From contig JAWKYB010000018.1 of NCBI GenBank assembly GCA_041396705.1, positions 1 to 64,000 of the forward strand: a DNA stretch of 64,000 nt, given 5' to 3'. The translations under genes were made by a program, and so were the position numbers. This DNA comes from Alphaproteobacteria bacterium (GTDB taxonomy: Bacteria > Pseudomonadota > Alphaproteobacteria > CALKHQ01). Numbering within the stretch: position 1 is the first letter of the stretch; the number at the start of each line of letters is the position of its first letter. This document shows, piece by piece, positions 54,607-64,000 of this stretch. The notes below the pieces were generated by a model. The model had not been told where the DNA came from and made no database searches. It worked only from the letters and a program-made list of their open reading frames with translations.

Positions 54607-55074
54607 TCACCCGAGCCGGAATACCGCCTCGACCTCGACAGCAGCGCCCAGCGGCAGGGCGTTGACCCCGACGGCGGCGCGGGCGTGCCGGCCGCGATCG
54701 CCGAGCACGTCGACGACCAGATCGGAGGCGCCGTTGATCACCTTCGGCTGGTCGGCATAGCCGTCGACGCAGTTGACGAAGCCGCCGACGCGCACGCACT
54801 GCGCGATCCGGTCGAGGTCGCCGCCGCAGGCCCGCTTCATCTGGGCGAGGATGTTGATCATGCACAGCCGCGCGGCCTCACGGCCGCGGTCGAGGTCGAC
54901 ATCGGCGCCCAGCTTGCCGACCACCGCGACCTTGCCGTCGACCATCGGCAGCTGGCCGGAGACGAACACCAGCTCGCCCGCGGTCTGGAACGGCACGTAG
55001 TTGGCGGCGGGCGCCGGGGCGTCCGGCAGCGCGATACCGAGCGCACGCAGGCGCTCCTCAACGGCAGAGGTCAT
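54607..55074 (-). CDS. RidA family protein, second copy (possible separate start)
   Basis: The 155-residue RidA/YjgF domain carries GELVFVSGQLPMVDGK, RLCMINILAQMKRACG and VGVNALPLGAAVEVEAVF. An AGGA nine bases before ATG 55074 would allow independent translation, although the frame continues upstream into the RNR-like protein. The N-terminal VEERLRALGIALPDAP and internal PLGAAVE fit the long RidA subgroup (RidA-2/TdcF-like), whose activity often differs from that of RidA. It is not closely similar to the RidA at 20.8 kb. Confidence 0.8.
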   Translation of the reverse strand: MTSAVEERLRALGIALPDAPAPAANYVPFQTAGELVFVSGQLPMVDGKVAVVGKLGADVDLDRGREAARLCMINILAQMKRACGGDLDRIAQCVRVGGFVNCVDGYADQPKVINGASDLVVDVLGDRGRHARAAVGVNALPLGAAVEVEAVFRLG

Positions 55075-56994
55075 CGGGTCTGGTCCTGGCTTCGCCTCGA
55101 TGGCCGGCACAGTGGCGCAACGGCGCGCGCCAGACAAGCGCGCACGCGCCGCGCGGAGCAGTTCAGCCCTGGCCCAGGCTGGCCAGGGCGGGCCGCGGTC
55201 CGACAGGGCGCCCGCCTGGAGCTGCGCCGGCGGCGTCGACGCACGCTGCGGCGCCGGGCTCGGCCGCGACAGCACCAGGTCGAGCGCTTCGGTCATCCGG
55301 GCCTCGCTGCCGGCGGCCTCGCCGCGCTCCGGCGACAGGGCGCGGGCGTCGGCGTCGGGCAGTCCCGGCGTGCCGACCAGCGTGCCCGCGCCCAGGCAAT
55401 GACGGTTGGCGGCGGCGATCGCATCGGCGTCGAAGCCGATCGCGGCCAGCATGTCGTAGCCGAAATCCTCGCACTGCACCGGGTCGAGGCCGAGCGCGCG
55501 GCAGGCCTCGGCGCCGAGCACCCAGCGGTTGAAGACGTGGCGGATGTCGTGGGCCTCGGCCAGCGCCGTCTCCAGCCGGGCCAGGGCGGCAGGCGGCAGG
55601 CCCTTCGCCAGCAGGGCGGCGGCGGGGATGCCCGGCGCACCGTCCAGCCGGCGGCGGCCGCGCAGATGGCGGATCGCCGCCGCACGCACGCCGGCGCCGT
55701 GGCCGAGCGCGGCGAGCCCCGGGTCGAGTTCGGGCACGACCTGGGTGGACCGCCGGCCGCTGGCATGCTCGTGGTCGAGCAGCAGGGCGGGCAGCGGCGC
55801 GGCGCCGAATGTGTGCAGCTCCAGCGGCAACAGCGGGTCGACGCGGCCCGACGGCAGCGCGGTGAAGGCACAGTGGCGCAGGCCGGCGCGGGTGCCGTCG
55901 CGGGCGGCGGCCCACAGCGGGCCGGCGACGGGGTCCAGGCTCGCTGCCAGGGTGGCGAGCGCACCGGGCCGGGCGACATGCGCCAGCCGGTCGACCGCCG
56001 CGGTCCATGCCCGCTCCGCCGCGGCCAGGCCGGCCGCCACGGCGGCGCGGGCGGCGGCGAAGCCGGGGCAGGGGCCGGCTTCGTCCGCGATCTCGGCGCT
56101 GGCGGCGGCGCAGGCTGCGGTGATCAGGCCGGCGACCGCGACGGCGAGGGCGCGGCCGGCCTCGCCGTCATGGCCAAGGCCCTGGCCCAGCACCAGGCCG
56201 GCCAGGTTGGCGGGCCCGACCGCGGCGGGCCGGTAGGCGTGCATCGCCCGGGCCAGCGCCTCGGTCCGCCAAACCCGCGTGCCGAGCTCGATCTCTGCCG
56301 CGATCGCGGCGAGCCGCGCCGCAGCGGCCAGCGCGCCGGCGTCGAGCCGGCCGCGCCCGTCGACGAAGCGGGCGACGTCGATGGCCAGTACCGGCGCCGG
56401 CAGGTCGGCCGGCATCGCGGCGGCGGCCTTGCCGCGCGCGGAGCTGCGCATCAGCGCCACCACGTTGTCGAGCGGCGTGGCTTCCGGCTCCACCACATGG
56501 TCGGCCGGGGTGAAGCCGGGCAGGGCGTGGGCGGGGGTCATCACCCCGCTGAACGGGTCGATCGCATGGCCGATGCGCGCCTGGCTGCCGTTGATGCCGC
56601 GCCAGGCGCTCTGGTCCGGGCCCAGCCGCCGGTGCGCCAGCAGCCAGCGCATGTCGTCGAAAAAGGCCGCCGCATCGTCCGCCTGGTCGAACAGGCCGAG
56701 CCGCCAGCCCCACGCGGTCCAGCGCGCGGCCAGCCGGTCGACGACGCGCAGCACCGGATTGTCGATGCCGGCAGTCGGCGCCGACAGGCAGGCCGGCAGC
56801 TCCGCCGCCGGGAACGGCAGCGCGGCATCCGGCAGGTCGAAGGCCGCGAGCGCCCGCGAGGTGCGCTGCGGCCAATCGGACGGCACCACCATGCTGTCCG
56901 CCGCCTCGCCGTCCGGGTCCATCGCCACGCGGCGCACGGCCACGTCGCCGAACGGCGCGCCGGGACGGTCGCAGAAGCTGGAGGTAATGCGCAT
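54607..56994 (-). CDS. Degenerate class II ribonucleotide reductase-like protein in frame with a RidA domain
   Basis: The frame from ATG 56994 (AGGGG upstream) is open for 795 codons. Residues 1-160 resemble the start of NrdJ: WTAWGWRLGLFDQADDAAAFF and HAIDPFSGVMTPAHA. Residues 200-330 match the NrdJ helical part (GPANLAGLVLG, AEIADEAGPCPGF), about 371-395 match its late core, and 465-555 match AHDIRHVFNRWVLG and ANRHCLGAGTLVGTPGL. About 300 residues of NrdJ between the first two blocks are absent, including the NPCSE active-site triad; the PTGT motif is PSGR. It therefore cannot be a working reductase of the known type. From 641 a RidA domain follows without a stop. It may be a fusion, or two genes joined by an indel. 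Confidence 0.7.
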   Translation of the reverse strand: MRITSSFCDRPGAPFGDVAVRRVAMDPDGEAADSMVVPSDWPQRTSRALAAFDLPDAALPFPAAELPACLSAPTAGIDNPVLRVVDRLAARWTAWGWRLGLFDQADDAAAFFDDMRWLLAHRRLGPDQSAWRGINGSQARIGHAIDPFSGVMTPAHALPGFTPADHVVEPEATPLDNVVALMRSSARGKAAAAMPADLPAPVLAIDVARFVDGRGRLDAGALAAAARLAAIAAEIELGTRVWRTEALARAMHAYRPAAVGPANLAGLVLGQGLGHDGEAGRALAVAVAGLITAACAAASAEIADEAGPCPGFAAARAAVAAGLAAAERAWTAAVDRLAHVARPGALATLAASLDPVAGPLWAAARDGTRAGLRHCAFTALPSGRVDPLLPLELHTFGAAPLPALLLDHEHASGRRSTQVVPELDPGLAALGHGAGVRAAAIRHLRGRRRLDGAPGIPAAALLAKGLPPAALARLETALAEAHDIRHVFNRWVLGAEACRALGLDPVQCEDFGYDMLAAIGFDADAIAAANRHCLGAGTLVGTPGLPDADARALSPERGEAAGSEARMTEALDLVLSRPSPAPQRASTPPAQLQAGALSDRGPPWPAWARAELLRAARARLSGARRCATVPAIEAKPGPDPMTSAVEERLRALGIALPDAPAPAANYVPFQTAGELVFVSGQLPMVDGKVAVVGKLGADVDLDRGREAARLCMINILAQMKRACGGDLDRIAQCVRVGGFVNCVDGYADQPKVINGASDLVVDVLGDRGRHARAAVGVNALPLGAAVEVEAVFRLG

Positions 56995-57238
56995 CCTGTG
57001 CCCCTGGATGGTGGCTCGCCCGCCGGGGTGGGGCCAACGCCGCCCCGACATCTGGTGGCTGAAACCCAGTGTAGCCCATAATATGGTGCCGTCCAGCGCA
57101 TTTAGTGGCTGAACTTAGCGCGACCACGAAATATGGCGGTGGCTGCGGGCGGTCGATGCTGGACGTTGCCGGAGGCCGGTGGCATAGTCCGGCCGCCGCA
57201 CGCCGCGGAAATCTCGGGGCCGGATACGGAGTCGTCGC

Positions 57239-57604
57239 TTGAGCCTGGGCACCCGCCTCTACACGATGCTGCACGGCCAGCGGGTCGGGTCCGACCCGTT
57301 CGGCAACGTCTATTACCAGGAGCGGCGGGCCGGCGGCGGCCCCCGCCGGCGGCGCTGGGTGATATACAAGGGCGAGGTCGAGGCGTCGCGCGTGCCGCCG
57401 GAATGGCACGCCTGGCTGCACTATGTCAGCGACGACGTGCCCGGGCCCGAGGCCGGCAAGCCGGCGCGGCCGTGGCAGAAGGAGCATGTGCCGAACCTGA
57501 CCGGCACGGCGCTGGCCTATCGGCCGCCGGGCCACACGCTGGAGGGCGGCCGCCGCGCGCCGACCGCCGGCGACTACGAGCCCTGGTCGCCGCCCGAGGA
57601 CTGA
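57239..57604 (+). CDS. NADH:ubiquinone oxidoreductase subunit NDUFA12-like
   Basis: The 121-residue protein resembles the mitochondrial accessory Complex I subunit NDUFA12 found in Alphaproteobacteria. It shows GSDPFGNVYYQER, RRRWVIYKGEVEASRVPPEWHAWLH and the end DYEPWSPP. TTG 57239 is the start that gives the family N-terminus MSLGTRLYTML. It sits beside mlaD and a DUF2155 gene, as in many relatives, although the main nuo genes are not here. Confidence 0.9.
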   Translation: MSLGTRLYTMLHGQRVGSDPFGNVYYQERRAGGGPRRRRWVIYKGEVEASRVPPEWHAWLHYVSDDVPGPEAGKPARPWQKEHVPNLTGTALAYRPPGHTLEGGRRAPTAGDYEPWSPPED

Positions 57605-57625
57605 CGGCGAGGGGCGGGCACAGGC

Positions 57626-58096
57626 ATGGGACGCAACCTGATCGAGACGGTGATGGGCGCTGCCGTGCTGGCTGTCGCCGTGGTGTTCGTGCTGCTGGCG
57701 TACAGCTCGGCCAGCGTGCGCGCGGTCGACGGCTACGAGCTCGACGCCCGCTTCAACCGCGTCGACGGCCTGACCATCGGCAGCGACGTCAGGCTCGGCG
57801 GCATCAAGATCGGCTCGGTCTCCGCGCTGGAGCTGGATATCGCCACGTACCAGGCCGTGGCCAAGCTCGGCATCGCCTCGGGCATCGAGCTGCCGCTCGA
57901 CAGTTCCGCCCGCGTGCTCAGCGAGGGCCTGCTCGGCGGCAGCTACATCGACATCCAGCCCGGCGGCGACTTCGACATGATGCAGCCCGGCGACGCCTTC
58001 GAATTCACCCAGGACCCGGTCAACCTGGTCGATCTGCTCGGCCGCTTCGTATTCAGCGCTGCCGAGACCAAGGACGAGGGCGAGGCCCAGCCCTGA
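57626..58096 (+). CDS. mlaD: Outer-membrane lipid asymmetry protein MlaD
   Basis: The 156-residue MCE-domain protein has one N-terminal membrane helix (VMGAAVLAVAVVFVLLAY). The MCE fold starts at YELDARFNRVDGLTIGSDVRLGGIKIGSV and ends with LLGGSYIDIQPGG. It is the periplasmic hexamer of the Mla phospholipid transporter. In this neighbourhood it stands apart from mlaEF, as is frequent in Alphaproteobacteria. Confidence 0.9.
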   Translation: MGRNLIETVMGAAVLAVAVVFVLLAYSSASVRAVDGYELDARFNRVDGLTIGSDVRLGGIKIGSVSALELDIATYQAVAKLGIASGIELPLDSSARVLSEGLLGGSYIDIQPGGDFDMMQPGDAFEFTQDPVNLVDLLGRFVFSAAETKDEGEAQP

Positions 58097-58165
58097 ACTG
58101 CCCCGCCGCGGTCTTGCCATATTCCGGCCGCACAGCAACGATCCGGACGAGGGCCCGATCAGAAG

Positions 58166-58570
58166 ATGCAGATGCCGACGATTCTCGCGTTCGCGCTTGC
58201 CGCTCTGGGCGGCGCACCGGTGCTGGCCCAGGACCAGGGTGCGTCGTCGGAGCCGCGCCAGCTGCCGGCCGCCGTGCTCGGGGCCCTGGACAAGGTGACC
58301 GCGCGGGTCAGCGAGATCACGGTGCCGGTCGGCGACCGTGCCGAGTTCTTCCGCCTGTCGATCGACGTCTACAGCTGCCAGGAGCGGGTGGTCGCGCAGC
58401 GCCCTGAATCGGCAGCGTTCCTGGTCATCACCGAGACGCCGATCGAGGGCGAGCCGGCCCGGGTCTTCAACGGCTGGATGTTCGCATCGTCGCCGTCGGT
58501 GTCGGCGATGGACCACCCGGTCTACGACGTCTGGCTGGTCCGCTGCGACGACCCGGCGCGCGGCGAATAG
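58166..58570 (+). CDS. DUF2155 domain-containing secreted protein
   Basis: The 134-residue protein has a signal peptide ending in VLAQ and a DUF2155 domain. The domain runs from LDKVTARVSEITVPVG through IDVYSCQERV to ARVFNGWMFASSPSVSAMDHPVYDVWLVRC, with two conserved cysteines. Its place next to aat and the Complex I accessory subunit is conserved, so it may be a periplasmic envelope protein. It is convergent with aat. Confidence 0.88.
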   Translation: MQMPTILAFALAALGGAPVLAQDQGASSEPRQLPAAVLGALDKVTARVSEITVPVGDRAEFFRLSIDVYSCQERVVAQRPESAAFLVITETPIEGEPARVFNGWMFASSPSVSAMDHPVYDVWLVRCDDPARGE

Positions 58571-58683
58571 CGAAACCGAATCGTCGTTCTATTCCAGGAA
58601 GTTGCGTCGCTTTCCGAACGCCTCGGCCGCGGAACGACGGGCGGCTCGGAATGCAGAATTATCCGTTTTGTTACACCAGTATA

Positions 58684-59280
58684 TCAGTCGAACTTCGCGC
58701 TGTGCGCGAGGGCATGGGCGAGCAGGCGCTGATAGGCGGCGCGCGGAATCTCGGTGGCGCCGAACTGGCGCAGGTGCTCGGTCACGAACTGGGTGTCGAG
58801 CAGGCGAAAGCCGCGCTGGCGCAGGCGCTCGACCAGGAAGACCAGCGCGATCTTGCTGGCGTCCGTGCGGTGGCTGAACATGCTCTCGCCGAAAAAGGCC
58901 GCGTTCAGCGACACGCCATAGAGCCCGCCGACCAGCGTGTCGCCGTCCCAGCACTCCACGCTGTGGGCGAAACCCTGTCGGTGCAGCGCGACATAGGCGG
59001 CGCGGATCGATGCGTTGATCCATGTGTCGGGATGGCCGGGGCGGGGCGCGGCGCACGCTTCGATCACCGCCTCGAAGGCCCGGTCGACCGTGATGCGGAA
59101 CGGCTGCCGGCGCCAGGTCCGGGCCAGCCGCCGCGGCAGGTGGAAGCGGTCGAGCGGCAGGATGCCGCGCATCTCCGGGTCGATCCAGAACACCTCCGGA
59201 TCGTCGGCCCGCTCGGCCATCGGAAAGATGCCGGCGGCATAGGCGCGCAGCAGCAGGTCGGGTGTCAGCCTGACGGTCAT
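58684..59280 (-). CDS. aat: Leucyl/phenylalanyl-tRNA--protein transferase
   Basis: The 198-residue enzyme moves Leu or Phe from tRNA to proteins with N-terminal Arg or Lys, creating substrates for ClpS-ClpA, both encoded at 40-42.7 kb. It shows LLLRAYAAGIFPMAE, FWIDPEMRGILPLDRFH, HSVECWDGDTLVGGLYGVSL and FFGESMFSHRTDASKIALVFLV, then the LLDTQFVTEHLRQFGA end. The order aroQ-accB-accC-aat suggests a single transcript. Confidence 0.94.
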   Translation of the reverse strand: MTVRLTPDLLLRAYAAGIFPMAERADDPEVFWIDPEMRGILPLDRFHLPRRLARTWRRQPFRITVDRAFEAVIEACAAPRPGHPDTWINASIRAAYVALHRQGFAHSVECWDGDTLVGGLYGVSLNAAFFGESMFSHRTDASKIALVFLVERLRQRGFRLLDTQFVTEHLRQFGATEIPRAAYQRLLAHALAHSAKFD

Positions 59281-59336
59281 CGGCAGCGATCCGCGCGGCG
59301 CTCAGGCCCGGCGCCGCCGTCCGGCGCGGCGGCGGC

Positions 59337-60680
<1,344 letters not shown>

Positions 60681-60690
60681 GGCGGCGGCG

Positions 60691-61137
60691 CTATTCCAGC
60701 ACCATCAACGGTTCGCCATACTCCACCGGCTGGCCGTTCTCCACCAGCACCTTGGTGACCAGGCCCGCACGCGGGGCGCGGATCTGGTTCATCACCTTCA
60801 TCGCCTCGATGATCAGCAGGGTCTGGCCCTCGCTGACCCGGTCGCCCGCCTTCACAAAGGGCGGCGTGTTCGGCTCCGGCGTCAGATAGGCGGTGCCGAC
60901 CATCGGCGCGGTGATCGCGCCGGGGTGCGACGCGTCGGCCGCGGGCTCGGCCGCCTGCTGCGCCGGGGCCGCGTGTGCAACGGGCGCCGCCGCCGCGGGC
61001 GCCAGCTCGACCGCGCGGCCGCGCGCGACCCGGATGCGCTGCTCGCCCTGCGAATACTCGATCTCGCTGAGATCGGATTCCTGCAGCAGGGTCGCCAGCT
61101 TGCGGACCAGGTCAGCGTCGACGTCGAACTTGGCCAT
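60691..61137 (-). CDS. accB: Acetyl-CoA carboxylase biotin carboxyl carrier protein
   Basis: The 148-residue protein has an N-terminal helix (VRKLATLLQESDLSEIEYSQG), a Pro/Ala-rich flexible linker (about 47-75) and the biotinyl domain with the target Lys in IIEAMKVMNQI. The thumb TPEPNTPPFVKAGD is present. ATG 61137 is two bases after the aroQ stop, so the three genes are coupled. Confidence 0.96.
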   Translation of the reverse strand: MAKFDVDADLVRKLATLLQESDLSEIEYSQGEQRIRVARGRAVELAPAAAAPVAHAAPAQQAAEPAADASHPGAITAPMVGTAYLTPEPNTPPFVKAGDRVSEGQTLLIIEAMKVMNQIRAPRAGLVTKVLVENGQPVEYGEPLMVLE

Positions 61138-61139
61138 GA

Positions 61140-61595
61140 TCAGGCATTCCTCCGCGCAACCAGGGTCGCCATGCCGTCCAGCGCCATCAGATAGCCCTGG
61201 GGGCCGAAGCCGCAGATCACGCCGTTGGCGACCTTGGAGATATAGGACAGGTGGCGGAAGCTCTCGCGCCGGTGAATGTTCGACAGGTGCACCTCGACCA
61301 CCGGCAGCTCGGCCAGCGACAACGCGTCGTAGAGCGCGACCGACGTATGGGTATAGGCGCCGGCGTTCAGCACGATGCCGTCCGCGCTGGCGCGCGCCTC
61401 CTGGATCCAGTCGACCAGAATTCCCTCCAGATTGGTCTGGCGGAAGTCGATTTCCAGCCCCAGCTTGGCGGCATGGTCCGTGCACATCGCCTCGATGTCG
61501 GCCAGCGTCTCGCGGCCGTAGATTTCCGGCTGGCGGACGCCGAGCATGTTGAGGTTGGGGCCGTTGAGAACGAAGATGGGGGCGGATTCTGACAC
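61140..61595 (-). CDS. aroQ: 3-dehydroquinate dehydratase, type II
   Basis: The 151-residue dodecameric shikimate-pathway enzyme has FVLNGPNLNMLGVRQPEIYG, FRQTNLEGILVDWIQEA, LNAGAYTHTSVALYDAL and VHLSNIHRRESFRH. The catalytic Tyr (in PEIYG) and His (in VHLSNIHRRE) are present. It is the first gene of aroQ-accB-accC(-aat), a linkage common in Proteobacteria. Confidence 0.96.
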   Translation of the reverse strand: MSESAPIFVLNGPNLNMLGVRQPEIYGRETLADIEAMCTDHAAKLGLEIDFRQTNLEGILVDWIQEARASADGIVLNAGAYTHTSVALYDALSLAELPVVEVHLSNIHRRESFRHLSYISKVANGVICGFGPQGYLMALDGMATLVARRNA

Positions 61596-61701
61596 TTAGA
61601 CTCGCCGGATGGCCTGGAGTGCGGTTCAGGTAGCCGAATGGCGCGACATGGGTCAACTGCGCCGCGGCAGGGCCGCGTGGACGGGCGAACGGAGGCCAAG
61701 C

Positions 61702-63657
61702 ATGCCGAGCACCCGGCCCTATGGCGCCTGGGCCTCGCCGATCACCGCCGAGGCGCTCACCGCCGGTTCGATCGGCCTGACGCCGGTGGGCTTCCATCGC
61801 GGCCGGGCCTGCTGGCTGGAGGCGCGGCCGGCCGAACGCGGGCGGGTCGTGCTGGTCGCCGAGGGCGGCGACGGCGCGCAGCCGGCCGAGCTGACGCCGC
61901 CGGACCACAGCGTGCGCAGCCGCGTGCACGAATATGGCGGCGGCGCCGTCGCGACCGATGGCGCGCGGCTGGTCTATGTCAACCTGGCCGACCAGCGGCT
62001 GCATTCCCTGCGGCCGGACGGCGCCGCCGTGCCGCTGACCGACCCGTCGGGCGACCGCGACCCGGCGGTGCGGCTTCGCCGACATGGCGTTCGCGCCGGG
62101 GCGGACGCGGTCGCCTGCGTGCGCGAGGACCATCGCGCGGGCGGTGAGCCGGCAAACGCGATCGTCCTGGTCGACCTCGCCGGCGGCGCCGGCTTCGGCC
62201 GCGTCGTCGCCGACGGGCACGACTTCTTCGCCTGCCCGCGCTTCAGCCCGGACGGGTGCTGGCTGGCCTATCTGAGCTGGGACCACCCCAACATGCCATG
62301 GGACGGCACCGACCTGGGCGCGCGCCGCTCGACGCCGACGGCGCAGTCGGCCCGGCAGAGCACGTGGCCGGCGGCCCGGCGGAATCGATCTTCCAGCCGG
62401 AATGGGCGCCGGACGGCACGCTGCACTTCGTCGCCGACCGCAGCGGCTGGTGGAACCTCTACCGCGCCGGCGCGGACGGGGCGGTGCCGCTGTGCCCGGT
62501 CGAAGCCGACTGCGGCCTGCCGCTGTGGCAGTTCGGCGCCCGCAGCTTCGCCTTCCTGCCCGACGGCACGCCGGTGCTGGCGATGATCCGCGACGGGGTC
62601 AGCCGCCTGTACCGGGTCGAGAATGGCCGTGCCGTGCCGCTCGACCTCGGTTGGGACAGCGTCGGCGGCCCGATCGCGGGCGGCGACCGGGTGCTGCTGG
62701 CCTGCGCGGCGGCCGACGCTGCCGCCGGCGGTGGTCGCCTGCGATGCCGCGGCCTGCGCCCGGCAAGGCCCCGTTCCGGCCCGTGCTCTGCGCCGGGCCT
62801 CGACCCTGGCGGTCGACCCAGGCCTGGTCTCGGTGGCCCGGCCGATGGACTGGCCGGTGGACGACGGCGCGGTCGCGCACGGCTTCTACTACGCGCCCGC
62901 CAATCCCGATTTCGTCGCGGAGCCGGGTGCGTTGCCGCCGCTGATGGTGCGTTCCCACGGCGGGCCGACGGGAGCGACCTCGGCCGACTTCAACCTGGCG
63001 ATCCAGTACTGGACCAGCCGCGGCTTCGCCGTGCTCGACGTCAACTACCGCGGCAGCACCGGTTATGGCCGCGCCTATCGCGACGCGCTGAAGGGGCAAT
63101 GGGGCGTCGCCGACGTGGCGGACTGCGCCGCCGGCGCCCGCCACCTTGCCGCCCGGGGGCTGGTCGATCCCGACCGCCTGATCATCCGCGGCGGCAGCGC
63201 CGGCGGCTACACCACCTTGTGCGCGCTGACCTTCACCGACACGTTCAGGGCCGGCGCCAGCCTGTACGGCATCGGCGACCTGATGGCGCTGGCGGCCGAC
63301 ACCCACAAGTTCGAGAGCCGCTACCTGGACAGCCTGATCGGGCCGCTGCCGGCGGCGGAGCCGGTGTACCGCCAGCGCTCGCCGATCGCCCATCCGCAGC
63401 GGCTCGGCTGCCCGGTGATCTTCCTGCAGGGGCTGGACGACAGGGTGGTGCCGCCGGCGCAGGCGGAGGCGATGGTGGCGGCCCTCCGGGCCAAGGGCGT
63501 GCCGGTCGCCTACCTCGCCTTCGCCGGCGAGGCGCACGGCTTTCGCCAGGCCGCCAACATCCGCCGGGCGCTGGAGGCCGAGCTCTATTTCTACGGCCGC
63601 ATCTTCGGCTTCGCCCCGGCCGACGCCATCGAGCCGGTGCCGATCGAGAATCTGTGA
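61702..63657 (+). pseudogene. S9 family prolyl oligopeptidase-like peptidase, broken by frameshifts as read
   Basis: From ATG 61702 (GGAGG six bases before it) a beta-propeller domain reads RPYGAWASPITAEALTAG and DHSVRSRVHEYGGGAV. The frame shifts near 62075 and 62105 (FAPG piece), near 62320 (DADGAVGPAEHVAGG continues in another frame) and again near 62745, after which it stays open to the stop. The hydrolase domain is whole: HGGPTGATSADFN, catalytic Ser in GGSAGGYTT, Asp in LDDRVVPP and His in EAHGF. About 650 residues are expected. With only small indels and an intact active site, sequence error is likely. The substrate is unknown; the gene is divergent from aroQ. Confidence 0.82.
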
Positions 63658-63670
63658 GTGCCGCGCCGGC

Positions 63671-63988
63671 TCAGTCGAACTCGAACTGCAGCGTCGCGAT
63701 GTTGAGCTTCAGCAGCGCCTGCACCAGCTTGAAATCGAAGATGCCCGGCTTGATGCCGAACTTGAACACGTCGGCGATCCTGCCCTTTCCCTTCGACCAG
63801 TGCTCGTGCAGGTAGGTCGGCCCGTCCGCCGACAGCCGGTGCTGGGTGATGCCGAACGCCTGTTCCATGCGGACATGCAGGTCGATGTGGTAGTCCGCGC
63901 TGTGCGTGCCGACCTCGCCCTCGGCGTACTGGTTGGCGCCGCAGGCCTTGTCGTAGGTTTCCTTGATCACCGTGCCGTAGCCCTTCAT
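63671..63988 (-). CDS. Hypothetical protein, N-terminus possibly beyond the window
   Basis: At least 105 residues, ending VQALLKLNIATLQFEFD at 63671. ATG 63988 is preceded by GGAG only two bases away and the frame is open to the right edge, so a start outside the window is possible. It contains HSADYHIDLHVRMEQAFGI and LHEHWSKGKGRIADVFKFGI, with several His and basic residues and no membrane segment. I do not recognise the family. Confidence 0.5.
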   Translation of the reverse strand: MKGYGTVIKETYDKACGANQYAEGEVGTHSADYHIDLHVRMEQAFGITQHRLSADGPTYLHEHWSKGKGRIADVFKFGIKPGIFDFKLVQALLKLNIATLQFEFD

Positions 63989-64000
63989 CTCCGTCGTCGC

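Noticed and set aside
56995..57238. A cobalamin riboswitch or NrdR box upstream of the RNR-like gene
   Set aside because: The 244-base gap has short AT-rich words (CATAATATGG, AAATATGGC) but no B12-box-like conserved core or paired 16-bp palindromes that I can see.

Overview
The window is about 64 kb of very GC-rich chromosome. Gene content and order point to an alphaproteobacterium, probably of the Rhodospirillales/Geminicoccales type. The clues are a MucR regulator, an NDUFA12-like Complex I subunit, MmcB, the cluster nrdR-ribD-ribE-ribH-nusB-thiL, aroQ-accB-accC-aat next to DUF2155/MlaD/NDUFA12, a K+-insensitive H+-pyrophosphatase and a five-gene liv operon. I see no tRNA, rRNA, CRISPR array, prophage or insertion sequence.

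Layout. 1-4 kb: the 3' end of fdhD, a secreted caspase-like protein, a frameshifted ankyrin protein, a PhyH-type dioxygenase and MmcB. 4-18.6 kb: a type I secretion locus made of a membrane fusion protein and two ABC exporters in one overlapping operon, with a divergent 1320-residue RTX adhesin built of cadherin-like, LamG-like and RTX modules. Inside this locus, 8.5-13.66 kb is a shorter, deletion-ridden second version of the exporter N-terminus, the divergent promoter and the adhesin start. It is followed by about 12 frame-broken cadherin-like repeats, and a clean copy starts abruptly at 13665. It looks like an unpolished or mis-joined repeat rather than living genes. 18.7-22 kb: an Fe-dependent alcohol dehydrogenase, two paralogous Cys-rich secreted proteins, a RidA-thioesterase pair and a small conserved protein. 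22-28 kb: the branched-chain amino acid ABC importer livHMGF, a small membrane protein and livK, closed by a strong terminator. 28-35.6 kb: MucR, rpiB-glyA, then nrdR-ribD-ribE-ribH-nusB-thiL. 35-43.5 kb: small envelope proteins, hppA, a PH-like/zinc-ribbon pair, clpS-clpA and a phasin. 43.7-48.8 kb: a PadR-MFP-RND efflux operon with a perfect palindrome upstream. 49-54.6 kb: a Crp/Fnr regulator, a fasciclin lipoprotein, a Tat-exported DUF882 peptidase, a DUF1624 acyltransferase, a GNAT protein and an orphan MalG-like permease. 54.6-64 kb: a degenerate class II ribonucleotide reductase-like protein in frame with a RidA domain, NDUFA12, MlaD, DUF2155, aat, accC, accB, aroQ, a frameshifted S9 peptidase and a final hypothetical gene.

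Read quality matters here. Single- or double-base indels break the ankyrin gene (~2060), livG (~25480), nrdR/ribD (31.2-31.7 kb) and the S9 peptidase (62.07-62.75 kb), as well as the 8.5-13.66 kb patch. Since ribD is normally single-copy and livG sits in an otherwise intact operon, sequencing or assembly error is the simplest explanation. Frameshifted genes are therefore labelled pseudogene only in the sense of being broken as read.

The most unusual biology is (i) the RNR-like protein that keeps the class II RNR scaffold but lacks its active-site segment and is in frame with RidA, (ii) the two-ABC-transporter secretion system with its modular adhesin, (iii) the pair of six-cysteine secreted proteins, and (iv) a MucR protein that has lost three of the four classical zinc ligands.
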